Shown one piece after another: positions 47,601 to 55,889 of a stretch of 64,000 nucleotides of DNA (position 1 is the stretch's first letter; each line of letters starts with the position of its first letter). The stretch comes from JBJTUH01 sp044346175 (GTDB taxonomy: Bacteria; Cyanobacteriota; Vampirovibrionia; Vampirovibrionales; JAJTHC01), in contig JBIIZQ010000011.1 of assembly GCA_044346175.1 (NCBI GenBank), positions 1 through 64,000 on the forward strand. Reading direction: 5' to 3'. The notes under the pieces were generated by a model. It saw only the letters and a list, made by a program, of their open reading frames with translations. It was not told where the DNA came from and made no database searches. The position numbers were made by a program, and so were the translations under genes.

Positions 47601-48768
47601 GGGTATGTCTCTTTCTGAAACAGTGGTCTCACAGTTTTCTGGTCGGGTAAGCCATTGGGATGAAGAAGCCCATGCCCTCGTTTTACACAAGGGTCGTCCT
47701 TACTTGATTAGTCCTGGGACGATGCTTCCTGTGGAAGACCAAACCGTGACCCAGCAAGGCGACCACATTGCCACCCTGATTTACGAACGTCAGAAAACAG
47801 GGGATATTGTTCAGGGTCTTCCTAAGGTTGAAGAACTCTTGGAAGGTCGTCGTCCTAAAGAACGTGCCTTTATTGCCAGTTATGAAGCCACAGCAGAGGT
47901 TCAACGTGACGAAGAAGGTGTGCGTCTCTTCTTAATCAGCGATGAGCGTGGTCGTGAAGAGGTCGTTGTGCCTCTTGGTGCGAACGTGCTTGTGGAAACG
48001 GGTGAACGTGTGGCTGTGGGGCAACGTATTACGGATGGTTCTTTGGATCCGCATGATATTCTTGAGGTGCTTGGTATTGAAGCGGTTCGTACCTTCCTTG
48101 TGGATGAAGTACAGCGCGTATACCGCTCTCAAGGCGTTGATATTGCCGATAAGCACATTGAAATTATCGTGCGTCAGATGACTCGTAAAATCGTGGTGGA
48201 TGATGGCGGTGATACCCTACTCCTTCCAGGTGAAATGATTGACCACAAACTCTTTGAAGAAGCCGTGCGTAAAGCTGAGGCTTTGAATCAGCAGTTGCCT
48301 GTCTGTCATCCTGTATTGCTCGGTATTACTAAAGCCAGCTTGAATACAGAGAGCTTTATCTCCGCCGCAAGTTTCCAAGAAACCACTCGTGTACTGACTG
48401 AAGCTGCGGTTGAAGGTAAAAAAGACATCCTTCGTGGCTTAAAGGAAAACGTGATTATCGGACGTTTGATTCCAGCAGGAACAGGTTTCCCTGCATTCAA
48501 AACTGACCGAGATGAAGTCCATGAAGATGACCACTTTGGTAGCCGTAGTGGGGCTCGTAAACCCTCTGCGATTCTTGAAGAAATCGAAAGTATGTTTGGA
48601 GCACCTCAAATTACCGAGGAAACCATGGCTGCTTTTGATGGTGAAGAAGCTCAGGAAGCTTTGGCTGGTTTGTCTGTCATGACGCAAGAGGAAATCACTC
48701 GAGATGTAGACAGTTTCGGTGAAATCTTCACCTCGTCAGATGACCAAGACCAAGATGATTTGGGATAA
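44650..48768 (+). CDS. rpoC2: RNA polymerase subunit beta' (C-terminal half, with trigger-loop insertion)
   Basis: The 1,372-residue C-terminal half of beta' starts FEYINENLNKKGLEKLLLKVYETLGTAKTAQLANALKDLGFRYAT, matching cyanobacterial RpoC2. The trigger helix GTQLTMRTFHTGG (345-357) should join directly to GLPKVEELLEGRRPKE, as in Bacillus, but here DIVQGLPKV comes near residue 1052, so about 690 residues sit inside the trigger loop. The insert has repeated beta-rich segments, like the cyanobacterial SI3 made of sandwich-barrel hybrid motifs, and an acidic tract near 764-790. It starts with tandem ATG codons. A terminator follows. Confidence 0.98.
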   Translation: MMSSPYTQDAFIASASVTNKPSFEYINENLNKKGLEKLLLKVYETLGTAKTAQLANALKDLGFRYATLAGVTISIEDLEVPEAKKGLLERAEKEIEVASKRYQQGEITEVERYTKVIDTWSETTVKLTEEVVKSFDRLNPIYMMAFSGARGNLSQVRQLVGMRGLMADSQGQIIDIPIKTNFREGLSVTEYIISSYGARKGLVDTALKTADSGYLTRRLVDVAQDVIITQDDCGTHKGVYLEGITEGDTQVVKLQDRIVSRTLQEDIKDAEGQVVYARGEVISLTMAQKIASLGYTRVFVRSGLTCESQFGICQKCYGWSLTTNRIVDMGEAIGIMAAQSIGEPGTQLTMRTFHTGGVFSGGTLRQRITADVAGTIVGEMPPLREIRTRHGDVVMTTTRDAFVKIKPDNGKKEIEVSIPFNTVLHFSAIGEKVEKDQLLGEYELGSRDAGRLTERATKDISTDVPGLLSYEGFEVDEKRDRQGNISRTATRSGTIWALSGDVYTLPASSQLTVDDGQWVMEGNTLAETLITTEFGGEVRLPENLETKTLTVDGESQAVITQGKELTVVIAAIEPSNAVFQQTKKEILWKVDTAEGQPEETYVIKTPHGSVIENGTPIAELIDNTAEVPCSGEIRYHDVDISEHEELLSPSVVYFIPEEIHTISKSSSLKSPGLKHGEFVKAHTELVPGIMSHNEGLLEIVEDGEIIHEMIIRPGELHRVTEVSGLKVEDGQIIEAGTEVAPGLVTKERHMVSLFYPQVASVHASGDDEDLGDDMEDGLFGDDDFFGEEIDATPVEAAYVDVLLRPVYEYDIAPHQAQITFTGPEEQDITLKAVTKLQYADREKVRHLEGGSLLKTQLVLSMEGQLSRLKGAVEVYQTADEVQTLRLVVLENLMIRRDLGGEQGHKMNAALQTLLMVKHGDIIEKKTPVVKTRVLAKKGGQIALGHVEEGNDISRLLVISKDHFESLVLPKTEKPLLQAGDYVRLGMSLSETVVSQFSGRVSHWDEEAHALVLHKGRPYLISPGTMLPVEDQTVTQQGDHIATLIYERQKTGDIVQGLPKVEELLEGRRPKERAFIASYEATAEVQRDEEGVRLFLISDERGREEVVVPLGANVLVETGERVAVGQRITDGSLDPHDILEVLGIEAVRTFLVDEVQRVYRSQGVDIADKHIEIIVRQMTRKIVVDDGGDTLLLPGEMIDHKLFEEAVRKAEALNQQLPVCHPVLLGITKASLNTESFISAASFQETTRVLTEAAVEGKKDILRGLKENVIIGRLIPAGTGFPAFKTDRDEVHEDDHFGSRSGARKPSAILEEIESMFGAPQITEETMAAFDGEEAQEALAGLSVMTQEEITRDVDSFGEIFTSSDDQDQDDLG

Positions 48769-48791
48769 TTAAGCACTCGTTTTATCTTTTT

Positions 48792-48838
48792 CATCAAGAG
48801 GGGGACTCTATTTTGGGTTTCCCTCTTGATGTTTCTTG
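48792..48838 (+). terminator. Terminator after rpoC2
   Basis: CATCAAGAGGG (48792-48802) and CCCTCTTGATG (48821-48831) pair perfectly over 11 bp around an 18-base loop, followed by TTTCTTG. It overlaps the upstream frame of waaA, which supports the later waaA start. Confidence 0.75.
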
Positions 48839-48857
48839 TGGGGTAAGAAGGTATGTC

Positions 48858-50285
48858 ATGATGGCACCATGTTTAAGTCGGTTTGAATCGTTATGCTATA
48901 AACTCTTGTTGTGGGGGTACATTGGCTTTGGGTTCCCTGTATGGTTGGTATTATTACCTTTATACGTTTACTTTCGTGCCAAGCGGGAAGTGACACCCCA
49001 AGACCAACAAGCTTTTTATCAGGCTTTTGCACAGCGCATGAAGATGACACGAAAAACAGAAGCCTCTTGGTTGAAATCTGCCGATACCCCTGCGGTTCGT
49101 CAGACGGTGATATGGTTTCATGCGGTTTCTGTGGGTGAGGTGGTTGCACTGTATCCCTTTGTGTTGGACACGCTTCGTCATTATCCGCACTGCCGAGCTT
49201 ATCTCACGGTAAGTACTTGGCGTGCGATGCAGTGGTTACGAAACCAAACGCTCTCTACGATGTTTCAAGAGCGTTTGAGGTTTGAAATGGCACCTGTTGA
49301 TTTACCTTGGTTGGTTTCTGCTCGTTTGAAATGCTATGAACCTTCAGTCCTTGTGTTGATGGAGGGGGAACGTTGGCCTTGTATGACTTGGCTGGCAATG
49401 GGAGCTGGGGTTCGAGTCATTCAGATGAATGCTCGTATCGCGCCCAAAAGTCTTAAACACCTCCAGAAATGGCCAATCTTTTTACGCCAATGGCTTTGTG
49501 TGGCACCTTTTGATGTCGTTGCGAGTCAGTCTGCACAAGATACACAGCGTTTACGCAGTTTACTCACGCCCAAGTTCCATGCGTGTATTCAGACAGTAGG
49601 ACAGCTTAAATATGCTTACCCAGCAAACCCCCAGCCCGTATTAGTGCATCAATTACAGCGTTGGCTAGGACTTACTTCACAAGATAAAACGGATATTCCT
49701 TGTTGGGTGGTTGGGAGCCTTCATCCTCAGGAATTACCTACGGTGCTTGAAGCTTGGCAAGTCATTCTGAAACTTTCTCCCCTTGCGAAAGCCGTTTGGG
49801 TACCCCGTCATCCTGAAAAAATAGCACAGTTTACCGAATGCTTGACGCAGGCAGGTATTCCTTGGGTAAGACGAAGTACTTGTGATGACACGACGACGGA
49901 TGCTTTACCTCAGGGTGGTGTTTTTCTCATGGATACCATAGGCGAGCTGCATAGTGCTTATGCTCTAGCAACGGCTGCTTGGGTTGGAGGGAGTTTTCAT
50001 GCTTCCTTGGGGGGACATAACCCTCTTGAACCTTTAAGTTTAGGGGTTCCTACAGCGTGTGGTCCTTACACCCCAACGTTTGAATCTGTGGTTGAAACAC
50101 TCGTTACGCATCAAGCATTGGAGGTTTTACCCCTCTCTTGTGCCGAAGTACAGTATCAAGCTTGGTGGCAACGGGTTACACATCCTGACAAGCGTCAAAT
50201 CTGTATCAAAAATGCTCAAAAAGCCATGGCCGCTTATCAAGATGTAGCAGCTACTTACCTCAACTTACTTTTGCCATCGTCGTAG
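48858..50285 (+). CDS. waaA: 3-deoxy-D-manno-octulosonic acid transferase
   Basis: WaaA (KdtA) transfers Kdo to lipid A at the inner membrane. The 475-residue GT-B protein has an N-terminal membrane helix (about 14-38), VIWFHAVSVGEV with the catalytic Glu94, VLVLMEGERWPCMTWLA, VRVIQMNARIAPKS, and C-terminal GGSFHASLGGHNPLEPLSLGVPTACGPYTPTF, all family signatures. Tandem ATG 48858 has AGAAGG upstream; the earlier TTG overlaps the rpoC2 terminator. It is strong evidence for a Kdo-containing outer membrane. It is convergent with the kinase gene, with only 4 bases between. Confidence 0.95.
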   Translation: MMAPCLSRFESLCYKLLLWGYIGFGFPVWLVLLPLYVYFRAKREVTPQDQQAFYQAFAQRMKMTRKTEASWLKSADTPAVRQTVIWFHAVSVGEVVALYPFVLDTLRHYPHCRAYLTVSTWRAMQWLRNQTLSTMFQERLRFEMAPVDLPWLVSARLKCYEPSVLVLMEGERWPCMTWLAMGAGVRVIQMNARIAPKSLKHLQKWPIFLRQWLCVAPFDVVASQSAQDTQRLRSLLTPKFHACIQTVGQLKYAYPANPQPVLVHQLQRWLGLTSQDKTDIPCWVVGSLHPQELPTVLEAWQVILKLSPLAKAVWVPRHPEKIAQFTECLTQAGIPWVRRSTCDDTTTDALPQGGVFLMDTIGELHSAYALATAAWVGGSFHASLGGHNPLEPLSLGVPTACGPYTPTFESVVETLVTHQALEVLPLSCAEVQYQAWWQRVTHPDKRQICIKNAQKAMAAYQDVAATYLNLLLPSS

Positions 50286-50289
50286 GCGT

Positions 50290-51180
50290 TTAAGAGGTTT
50301 TTTTGGTTTTAAAGCAAGGAAAGGTAATTGTGACCCAAAAAATAGCACTGCTTTCAGGCAGTTCACGCCACTGAGGAGGGAGAACTTCTTCAGGCATACG
50401 GGTGCTTTTGTAATCGCTGAGGCAACGGCTATGAAGACGTAGGGTAGCCCCCATGGCTTCTGTGAGTTGGTGCATAATGTAGAGTCCTAGTCCTAGCCCC
50501 TCTTGGGAACGGGTGAGTGGGTCGTCCATACGACTAAAAGGCATTTGGATTTTTACTAAGGCTTCTTCACTGTATAAAGAGGCACTGATGTTTGCCATCT
50601 GCCACACTAAAGTGGGTGGACTTTCATCACGAGTACTCTGATGGGCAACGAGACTACTATAAATAGGGTAATTGGCATGGCCATATTTAATGCCATTTTC
50701 GAGAAGATTCCAAAAAATGTTTTCTAAAGCATCGGGGTCGGCATGAATCCATGCCATTTCGTGAGTTTCTTCTATCAAGCTTTGATAGTGCAAAGCTTTG
50801 AGAGGCTCGGGCGTGTCATGTTTCATATGATGCGTACGTACACATCGCTGAAGGAGGGGAGCTAACGGGAGTGGACGGGGCAGTAACGAGGCAGAGAGGG
50901 CTTGACCTTGTCGTGCCATGGTCGTGAGGTTATGGGTTAAGCGAATCAGGCGGTCGGCCTGTTGTTGAATCATTTCAAGCATTTCAAGCCGTTGGTCGGA
51001 CGCTATACGCCCTTCAAAACGTTGGAGGGTTTCTGCAAAACCACGAATACTTGTGAGGGGGGTTCGGCACTCATGTGCAAGCACGTTGAGCAAATCAACC
51101 TGAAGCTTAGGAGGTCCTTCCGTTGAGGGTTTCGTCTGTGTGGTGTTGTTGGGTGTCGTCATACGAGAAAAGCCTCTCAA
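50290..51180 (-). CDS. Cytosolic sensor histidine kinase
   Basis: The 296-residue protein has a HisKA domain with phosphoacceptor His36 in LAHECRTPLTSIRGFAE and a HATPase domain with an N box FWNLLENGIKYGHA and a G2-type QEGLGLGLYIMHQL. No membrane helix or sensor domain is visible, so it is soluble. The G1 box (DxGxGI) is not recognisable: where it should be, the sequence reads VWQMANISASLYSEE. ATP binding may therefore be weakened. It is the third gene after metG and thrB (3 bases after the thrB stop). No response regulator is adjacent. Confidence 0.82.
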   Translation of the reverse strand: MRGFSRMTTPNNTTQTKPSTEGPPKLQVDLLNVLAHECRTPLTSIRGFAETLQRFEGRIASDQRLEMLEMIQQQADRLIRLTHNLTTMARQGQALSASLLPRPLPLAPLLQRCVRTHHMKHDTPEPLKALHYQSLIEETHEMAWIHADPDALENIFWNLLENGIKYGHANYPIYSSLVAHQSTRDESPPTLVWQMANISASLYSEEALVKIQMPFSRMDDPLTRSQEGLGLGLYIMHQLTEAMGATLRLHSRCLSDYKSTRMPEEVLPPQWRELPESSAIFWVTITFPCFKTKKTS

Positions 51181-51183
51181 CGG

Positions 51184-52215
51184 CTATGAAGGAAGCGCTA
51201 AGAAATCAACTTTAGCCCCCGTAGAGGCAATTTCAAGAGGATGGATGCCCACGTGATACTCCTCTAAGGTACTTTGAAGCCGTGCGAGTGCGTCGTCTGA
51301 AGGGCTACACCGTCCTATCCATAAGACTGTAGGACCACTCCCGCTTAATGCCATGCCAATGGTTTCAGGGGTATCGTTTGCCCACGCTTGAAGGACAGAC
51401 CAATGCGGTAAGGTCTGTGTGCGGTAAGGTTGGTGAATCACTTCAACTTGAAGCCCTTTTGCTAAGGTGTCAGCTTGTGCCAAGGCTAAGCCAAGTGCTG
51501 TATAGGTACTTTGCCGAACACTGGTAATGACTTCTTGACGTGTGTAATGACTTGGCAGAACGGCACGAGAGGCTTTTGTTGATGTTTGAGAACTTTCAGG
51601 GACACAGAGTAAACACACCCACCCACTAGGCCAAGGTAAACGTAGCACATCGACGCTGGCAAGTGCGTTGGTATGCTCCAAGGTTTGAGGTGAAAGGACA
51701 TTGCATAAACAGACTCCTCCCAAAAGTGCGGGGGTGGTGTTGTCAGGATGACCTTCTAGCAGGCAAGCCACTTGTAAGAGGGTTTCTTCAGACATACACG
51801 CAAAGCCATAGCGTGGGGCAAGTAACGCATTACAAGTGAGTAACCCCGCAACCAGTGCCGTTGCACTGCTGCCCAGTCCTCGTGCGGGTGGAATATGCGT
51901 TAGTAGCTCAATGTGTAATGCTGGAAAAGTATGACGAGGTTGCTGCCACAGTTCGCACCAAACGTAGAACATACTTTGCGTAAAGATATTTTCTTCTCGT
52001 GTCGTGCTATCCCAAGTGTTCGCCGCCATGGTGTAATGACTCTCAAGGGCATCGGAGAAAGTTGGCGCATGACCTGAGGGTCGATGCCCTTCAAGACGCA
52101 CTCGAAAGGTGTTATAGCATGAAAGTGCTAACCCGAAGCTATCAAATCCAGCTCCCAAATTAGCACTGGTGCCGGGGACTGTAATGCTACAATGGGATGG
52201 GTAAACATGGGGCAT
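51184..52215 (-). CDS. thrB: Homoserine kinase
   Basis: ThrB phosphorylates homoserine in threonine synthesis. The 343-residue GHMP kinase has SITVPGTSANLGAGFDSFGLALS at the N-terminus, the ATP loop PPARGLGSSATALVAGLL and the C-terminal GMALSGSGPTVLWIGR. The start at 52215 matches the family; the frame stays open upstream across the metG end, but that extension is not ThrB-like. The gene follows metG after 14 bases and overlaps nothing. Confidence 0.94.
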   Translation of the reverse strand: MPHVYPSHCSITVPGTSANLGAGFDSFGLALSCYNTFRVRLEGHRPSGHAPTFSDALESHYTMAANTWDSTTREENIFTQSMFYVWCELWQQPRHTFPALHIELLTHIPPARGLGSSATALVAGLLTCNALLAPRYGFACMSEETLLQVACLLEGHPDNTTPALLGGVCLCNVLSPQTLEHTNALASVDVLRLPWPSGWVCLLCVPESSQTSTKASRAVLPSHYTRQEVITSVRQSTYTALGLALAQADTLAKGLQVEVIHQPYRTQTLPHWSVLQAWANDTPETIGMALSGSGPTVLWIGRCSPSDDALARLQSTLEEYHVGIHPLEIASTGAKVDFLALPS

Positions 52216-52229
52216 TATCAACGAGTGTC

Positions 52230-53900
52230 CTAAGGTTGCTTTTTGCTGGCACCCGCCAGTTCGCTGTCCAAACGAGGGAGTACGGGTGACCCTTTTTGGA
52301 CTTTGCATCCTGCTTGGAGGATGTAACTGGGGTTTGCAAGGTCGGTATAGTGAAGTGGGGTGGCAGAAGGAAGCCCCAGTTGGGTTAAAATAGCCTCGGA
52401 GAGGTTGGGCGTGATAGGACTCAGCCACATGGCACACTGTCGTAAGCTCTCAAGGACTTCCGTAAGTACCCAAGCGAGTTGACCGTGGGTACTTTCGTGT
52501 TTGGAGAGTTGCCAGGGTTCTGAAAGTTGGATGAGTTGGTTGAGACCGTCCACACACTTTAATACAGCTTCACTGGCTTGATGAAACTGGAGGCTCTCAT
52601 AAGCTTGATGGATATGACGTTGGGTTTCTTCCCGCCGAATCGCATACGCAAGGGTTTCCCATTCTGTAGGCAGGGGGTCTTCTAAGGAGGGTAACGATTC
52701 AGGCAATTGCCCCTCAAAGTATTTATGGGTCATAGAGAGAGTGCGGTTGAGAAGATTCCCAAAGTTATTGGCAAGGTCTGCATTCACTCGGAGTTTGAAC
52801 TCTTCTTCAGAGACATTACCATCCTGTCCAAAAGGAATGACTGCCAATAAGTAATAACGTAAAGGGTCAGCGTGAGGGAGTTGGAGGGCATCGATATAGG
52901 CGCGGGGGGCAATGCTATTCCCAAGGCTTTTTGAGATTTTTTGTCCATTGATATTCACAAACCCATGGGCGAAAATCCGAGTGGGTAAGGGGAGATTGGC
53001 TGCAAGGAGCATGGCTGTCCAGTAAATGGCATGGAAACGTAGAATATCTTTGCCAATGATATGGGTCACTTCGCGCTCAGCTTGACCCCAAAAAGTATCA
53101 TAACGCTGTGCATCGGTTTGAAAACCAGCCCCTGTGAGGTAGTTGCTCAATGCGTCAATCCATACGTAAATCACTTGCTCGGGGTCGTTGGGGACAGGGA
53201 TACCCCAATGCACAGAGCTTTTAGTACGAGAGACGCTAATGTCTTCAAGCTCATCGAGCATGTTGAGGACTTCTTCACGTCTGAAGTCGGGTTGGATGTA
53301 CGTTGGATGGGCTAGAATATGTTCACGAATACGCTCTTTGTAGGCGGAGAGACGGAAAAACCAGTTTTCTTCACTGACGGCGACGGGGGGGCGGAGGTGA
53401 ATGGGGCATTCGCCCTCGTGTGTGAGGTCTTTCTCAGGTAGGAACCTTTCGCATCCTGAACAATAAAGGCCAGTGTAGGAGGCTTTATATAGGTCGCCTT
53501 TTTCTTCGAGTCGTTGCCACATCCACGCAACGACTTGATGATGGGTGGTATCGCTGGTGCGGATAAATTGGTCAAAGGTAAGTCCTAAATGGTGCCATTC
53601 TGTAAGAAAGGCGGAGGCAATCCCATCACAAAAGGTTTGAGGGGTTTGTTGGGCTTTTTCGGCAGACTGTTGAACTTTAATACCATGCTCGTCGACCCCT
53701 GTAAGGAATCTTACGGGGCGGTTCATAAACCTTTGAAATCGTGCGTAAGCATCGGTTGCCATTTTTTCATAGGCATGGCCGATGTGTGGCGTACCGTTGA
53801 CGTAGTCAATTGCGGTAGTCACCATGACAGGAGAAGTATGAAGCCCAAACACAATGTTAGGAGAGGTATAAGTACGGGTCATGCGGGACACACACAGCAT
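52230..53900 (-). CDS. metG: Methionyl-tRNA synthetase
   Basis: MetRS charges tRNA-Met. The 556-residue protein has HIGH (39-42) in the class I catalytic fold, a zinc knuckle with Cys147, Cys150, Cys165 and His168, and the second signature as KISKS (321-325). A helical anticodon-binding domain forms the C-terminal third. It lacks the C-terminal beta-barrel dimerisation domain of longer forms. ATG 53882 is an alternative start. It heads metG-thrB-kinase. Confidence 0.95.
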   Translation of the reverse strand: MLCVSRMTRTYTSPNIVFGLHTSPVMVTTAIDYVNGTPHIGHAYEKMATDAYARFQRFMNRPVRFLTGVDEHGIKVQQSAEKAQQTPQTFCDGIASAFLTEWHHLGLTFDQFIRTSDTTHHQVVAWMWQRLEEKGDLYKASYTGLYCSGCERFLPEKDLTHEGECPIHLRPPVAVSEENWFFRLSAYKERIREHILAHPTYIQPDFRREEVLNMLDELEDISVSRTKSSVHWGIPVPNDPEQVIYVWIDALSNYLTGAGFQTDAQRYDTFWGQAEREVTHIIGKDILRFHAIYWTAMLLAANLPLPTRIFAHGFVNINGQKISKSLGNSIAPRAYIDALQLPHADPLRYYLLAVIPFGQDGNVSEEEFKLRVNADLANNFGNLLNRTLSMTHKYFEGQLPESLPSLEDPLPTEWETLAYAIRREETQRHIHQAYESLQFHQASEAVLKCVDGLNQLIQLSEPWQLSKHESTHGQLAWVLTEVLESLRQCAMWLSPITPNLSEAILTQLGLPSATPLHYTDLANPSYILQAGCKVQKGSPVLPRLDSELAGASKKQP

Positions 53901-54152
53901 TTTCTAAGGAGTATGAAGAAATGAAGAAGCATGCAAAGACAGGGTCTAGGGGTGGCAAATCAAAAACACGACCTTGCGTCATCACCTTGAGGGGTTAAGG
54001 TATAGCCACAGGTTAAACACAAGACTGTAGGGTATCTTGTAAAACGCCAAAGTCAGGAGAAAGTCATCCAAATACTTTTGTATCATCCCACATAGAAGGC
54101 TCAAACTCAACCGTACAAAGCCTTGTCATGTAGAAGCGCGTCTCTTGATACT

Positions 54153-55793
54153 TTACAGAGTGAGGTCGTTTAAGTATAGGAGTTTTCCTAGCAGGATGGG
54201 ACTTGTTGTCCCCGTTTCCTCCATCATATGGGGGAGGAGTACTTCTTGGGGTTCTATCCAAGCCCAAGTATTCAGGACACTTGTCACGTCTGACTCATGA
54301 GGCATTGTGTCAGGAATCCATACCCATATACGAGTATAGGTATCGCTAAGTCCCTCAAGCCAAAACCCTGAGTCATGGGTGGGGGTGTTGGTACACAAAA
54401 GTTCAGGCAAAACATCCACGGGTTTTTCAAGTAAGATACGCATCGGATGTTGCGCATGGGTGTAGTGGTGTGCTTGTTTGTTGACAAACGCTTTGTAGTG
54501 CGTTTGTGAAAGCTGGAGGAGTTTGCTGGCACGCTCTTTACGGATACGCTCAGGTACTTGGGGTTTCATGGTTGCGGCGGGTGTACCAGGGCGCGGGGAA
54601 TAACGAAAGACGTGGAGTTGGTCAAGTGGGGCGGTGTGGGTTAGTACTTCAAGGGTTTCTTCAAAATGAGCGTCCGTTTCTGTTGGGAACCCTACAATGA
54701 TATCCGACACAATACACGCTTGAGGCATGGCTTGACGAATCCTGTGGACGCTCTCGCAATAGGCTCCCACATGATGACGGCGTGCCATGGCTTTCAATAC
54801 GGTGTCTGAACAGCTTTGGGCGCTTAAATGAAAGTGAGGTGCAATCCGACCATGGGGCTTTTGGGCTTCTTCTGCGATGAGGTCAATGAGTTCGGGGGTG
54901 AGTTCTAGGGGGTCGAGTGAACTTAGTCGAAGGCGGAACATGTGAGGTGTGTCGAGGTTGACCAAAGCCCGTAGTAGGCTTGTGAGGGTATGGGTTTCAA
55001 AAGCATACTGCCCGATATTGATACCTGTGAGGACAATTTCTTTAAACCCTTCATGGACTAAGTCCAGAACCTTCTGCTTTAACAGTGCGATAGGGACACT
55101 GCGACTTGGACCACGTCCTTGCCAAATGATGCAGTAGGTACATTTATAATCGCATCCATCCTGAATTTTTAGACTAGCTCGTGTGCGATGGTACCCCTCG
55201 TCATTGAGTCCTGCCGCACCCCCTACGGCTTCTGCCATGCCCTCAAGCGTGGCTTGTTCACGGCTTTTGTCCCAGTCACTCACCCATATCTTGGGCCATT
55301 GTCCAGGGAGTGCGGCTTCTGTCGCTTTGGAAGGCTTTAAATGAGGCAATTCCTGTACGAGTAAGCTGGCGAGCTGCTCTTTGAGATGATTCCCTATCAC
55401 GAAATGGACACCTGCCATGGCTGCAACTGCTTCAGGATTAACCTGTGCATAGCACCCAGTGACGGCTAATTTGGCGTGAGGGTTTTTTTTGTGTGCAAGA
55501 CGAATCATACGACGGTTTTCAGCATCGGCACGCTCTGTCACCGTACAGGTATTAAAGACGATAAGGTCTGCACGACCACTCTCCATCGCCACGACTTGCC
55601 ATCCTAAAGTACGAAACTGTTTTGCCAAGGCCGAGGACTCTAACTGATTGGCTTTGCAGCCTAGTGTGGTAAAAGCTACACGGTAAGGTAGCGTGGCATC
55701 ATGAGAAACTTCCGAGTACAGGGTTTCTTCGGAAGTGTCGATTGTATCAGCCATATCAAGCACATCGTGATTCAAGGCTTTTGAGGCGACCAT
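54153..55793 (-). CDS. mtaB: tRNA threonylcarbamoyladenosine methylthiotransferase MtaB
   Basis: MtaB adds a methylthio group to t6A at position 37 of tRNAs that read ANN codons. The 546-residue protein has the N-terminal UPF0004 cluster site (Cys in TTLGCKANQ, FNTCTVTE and AVTGCYAQ) and a radical-SAM CxxxCxxC in QDGCDYKCTYCIIWQGRGPSR, then IVLTGINIGQY and VGFPTETDAHFEETL. The TLGCKANQLES start is typical of the MtaB rather than MiaB branch. The C-terminal region is longer than the usual TRAM domain. ATG 55754 is an alternative start. Confidence 0.92.
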   Translation of the reverse strand: MVASKALNHDVLDMADTIDTSEETLYSEVSHDATLPYRVAFTTLGCKANQLESSALAKQFRTLGWQVVAMESGRADLIVFNTCTVTERADAENRRMIRLAHKKNPHAKLAVTGCYAQVNPEAVAAMAGVHFVIGNHLKEQLASLLVQELPHLKPSKATEAALPGQWPKIWVSDWDKSREQATLEGMAEAVGGAAGLNDEGYHRTRASLKIQDGCDYKCTYCIIWQGRGPSRSVPIALLKQKVLDLVHEGFKEIVLTGINIGQYAFETHTLTSLLRALVNLDTPHMFRLRLSSLDPLELTPELIDLIAEEAQKPHGRIAPHFHLSAQSCSDTVLKAMARRHHVGAYCESVHRIRQAMPQACIVSDIIVGFPTETDAHFEETLEVLTHTAPLDQLHVFRYSPRPGTPAATMKPQVPERIRKERASKLLQLSQTHYKAFVNKQAHHYTHAQHPMRILLEKPVDVLPELLCTNTPTHDSGFWLEGLSDTYTRIWVWIPDTMPHESDVTSVLNTWAWIEPQEVLLPHMMEETGTTSPILLGKLLYLNDLTL

Positions 55794-55889
55794 AGGAAAG
55801 CTACCATTCTGTCTGAGTCATGAAAATATAGGCTGAAAAAAATAGAGACTGTAGAAGTGAATAAAGGCTAAAATGCGTATAAAGTGGGT

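Noticed and set aside
48813..48857. TTG extension of waaA
   Set aside because: It overlaps the rpoC2 terminator and the ATG at 48858 has a ribosome site.
52216..52437. N-terminal extension of thrB across the metG end
   Set aside because: It overlaps the metG coding end, the sequence is not ThrB-like, and the ATG at 52215 gives the family start.
53901..54152. Possible tRNA between metG and mtaB
   Set aside because: No T-loop consensus or acceptor pairing found on either strand.
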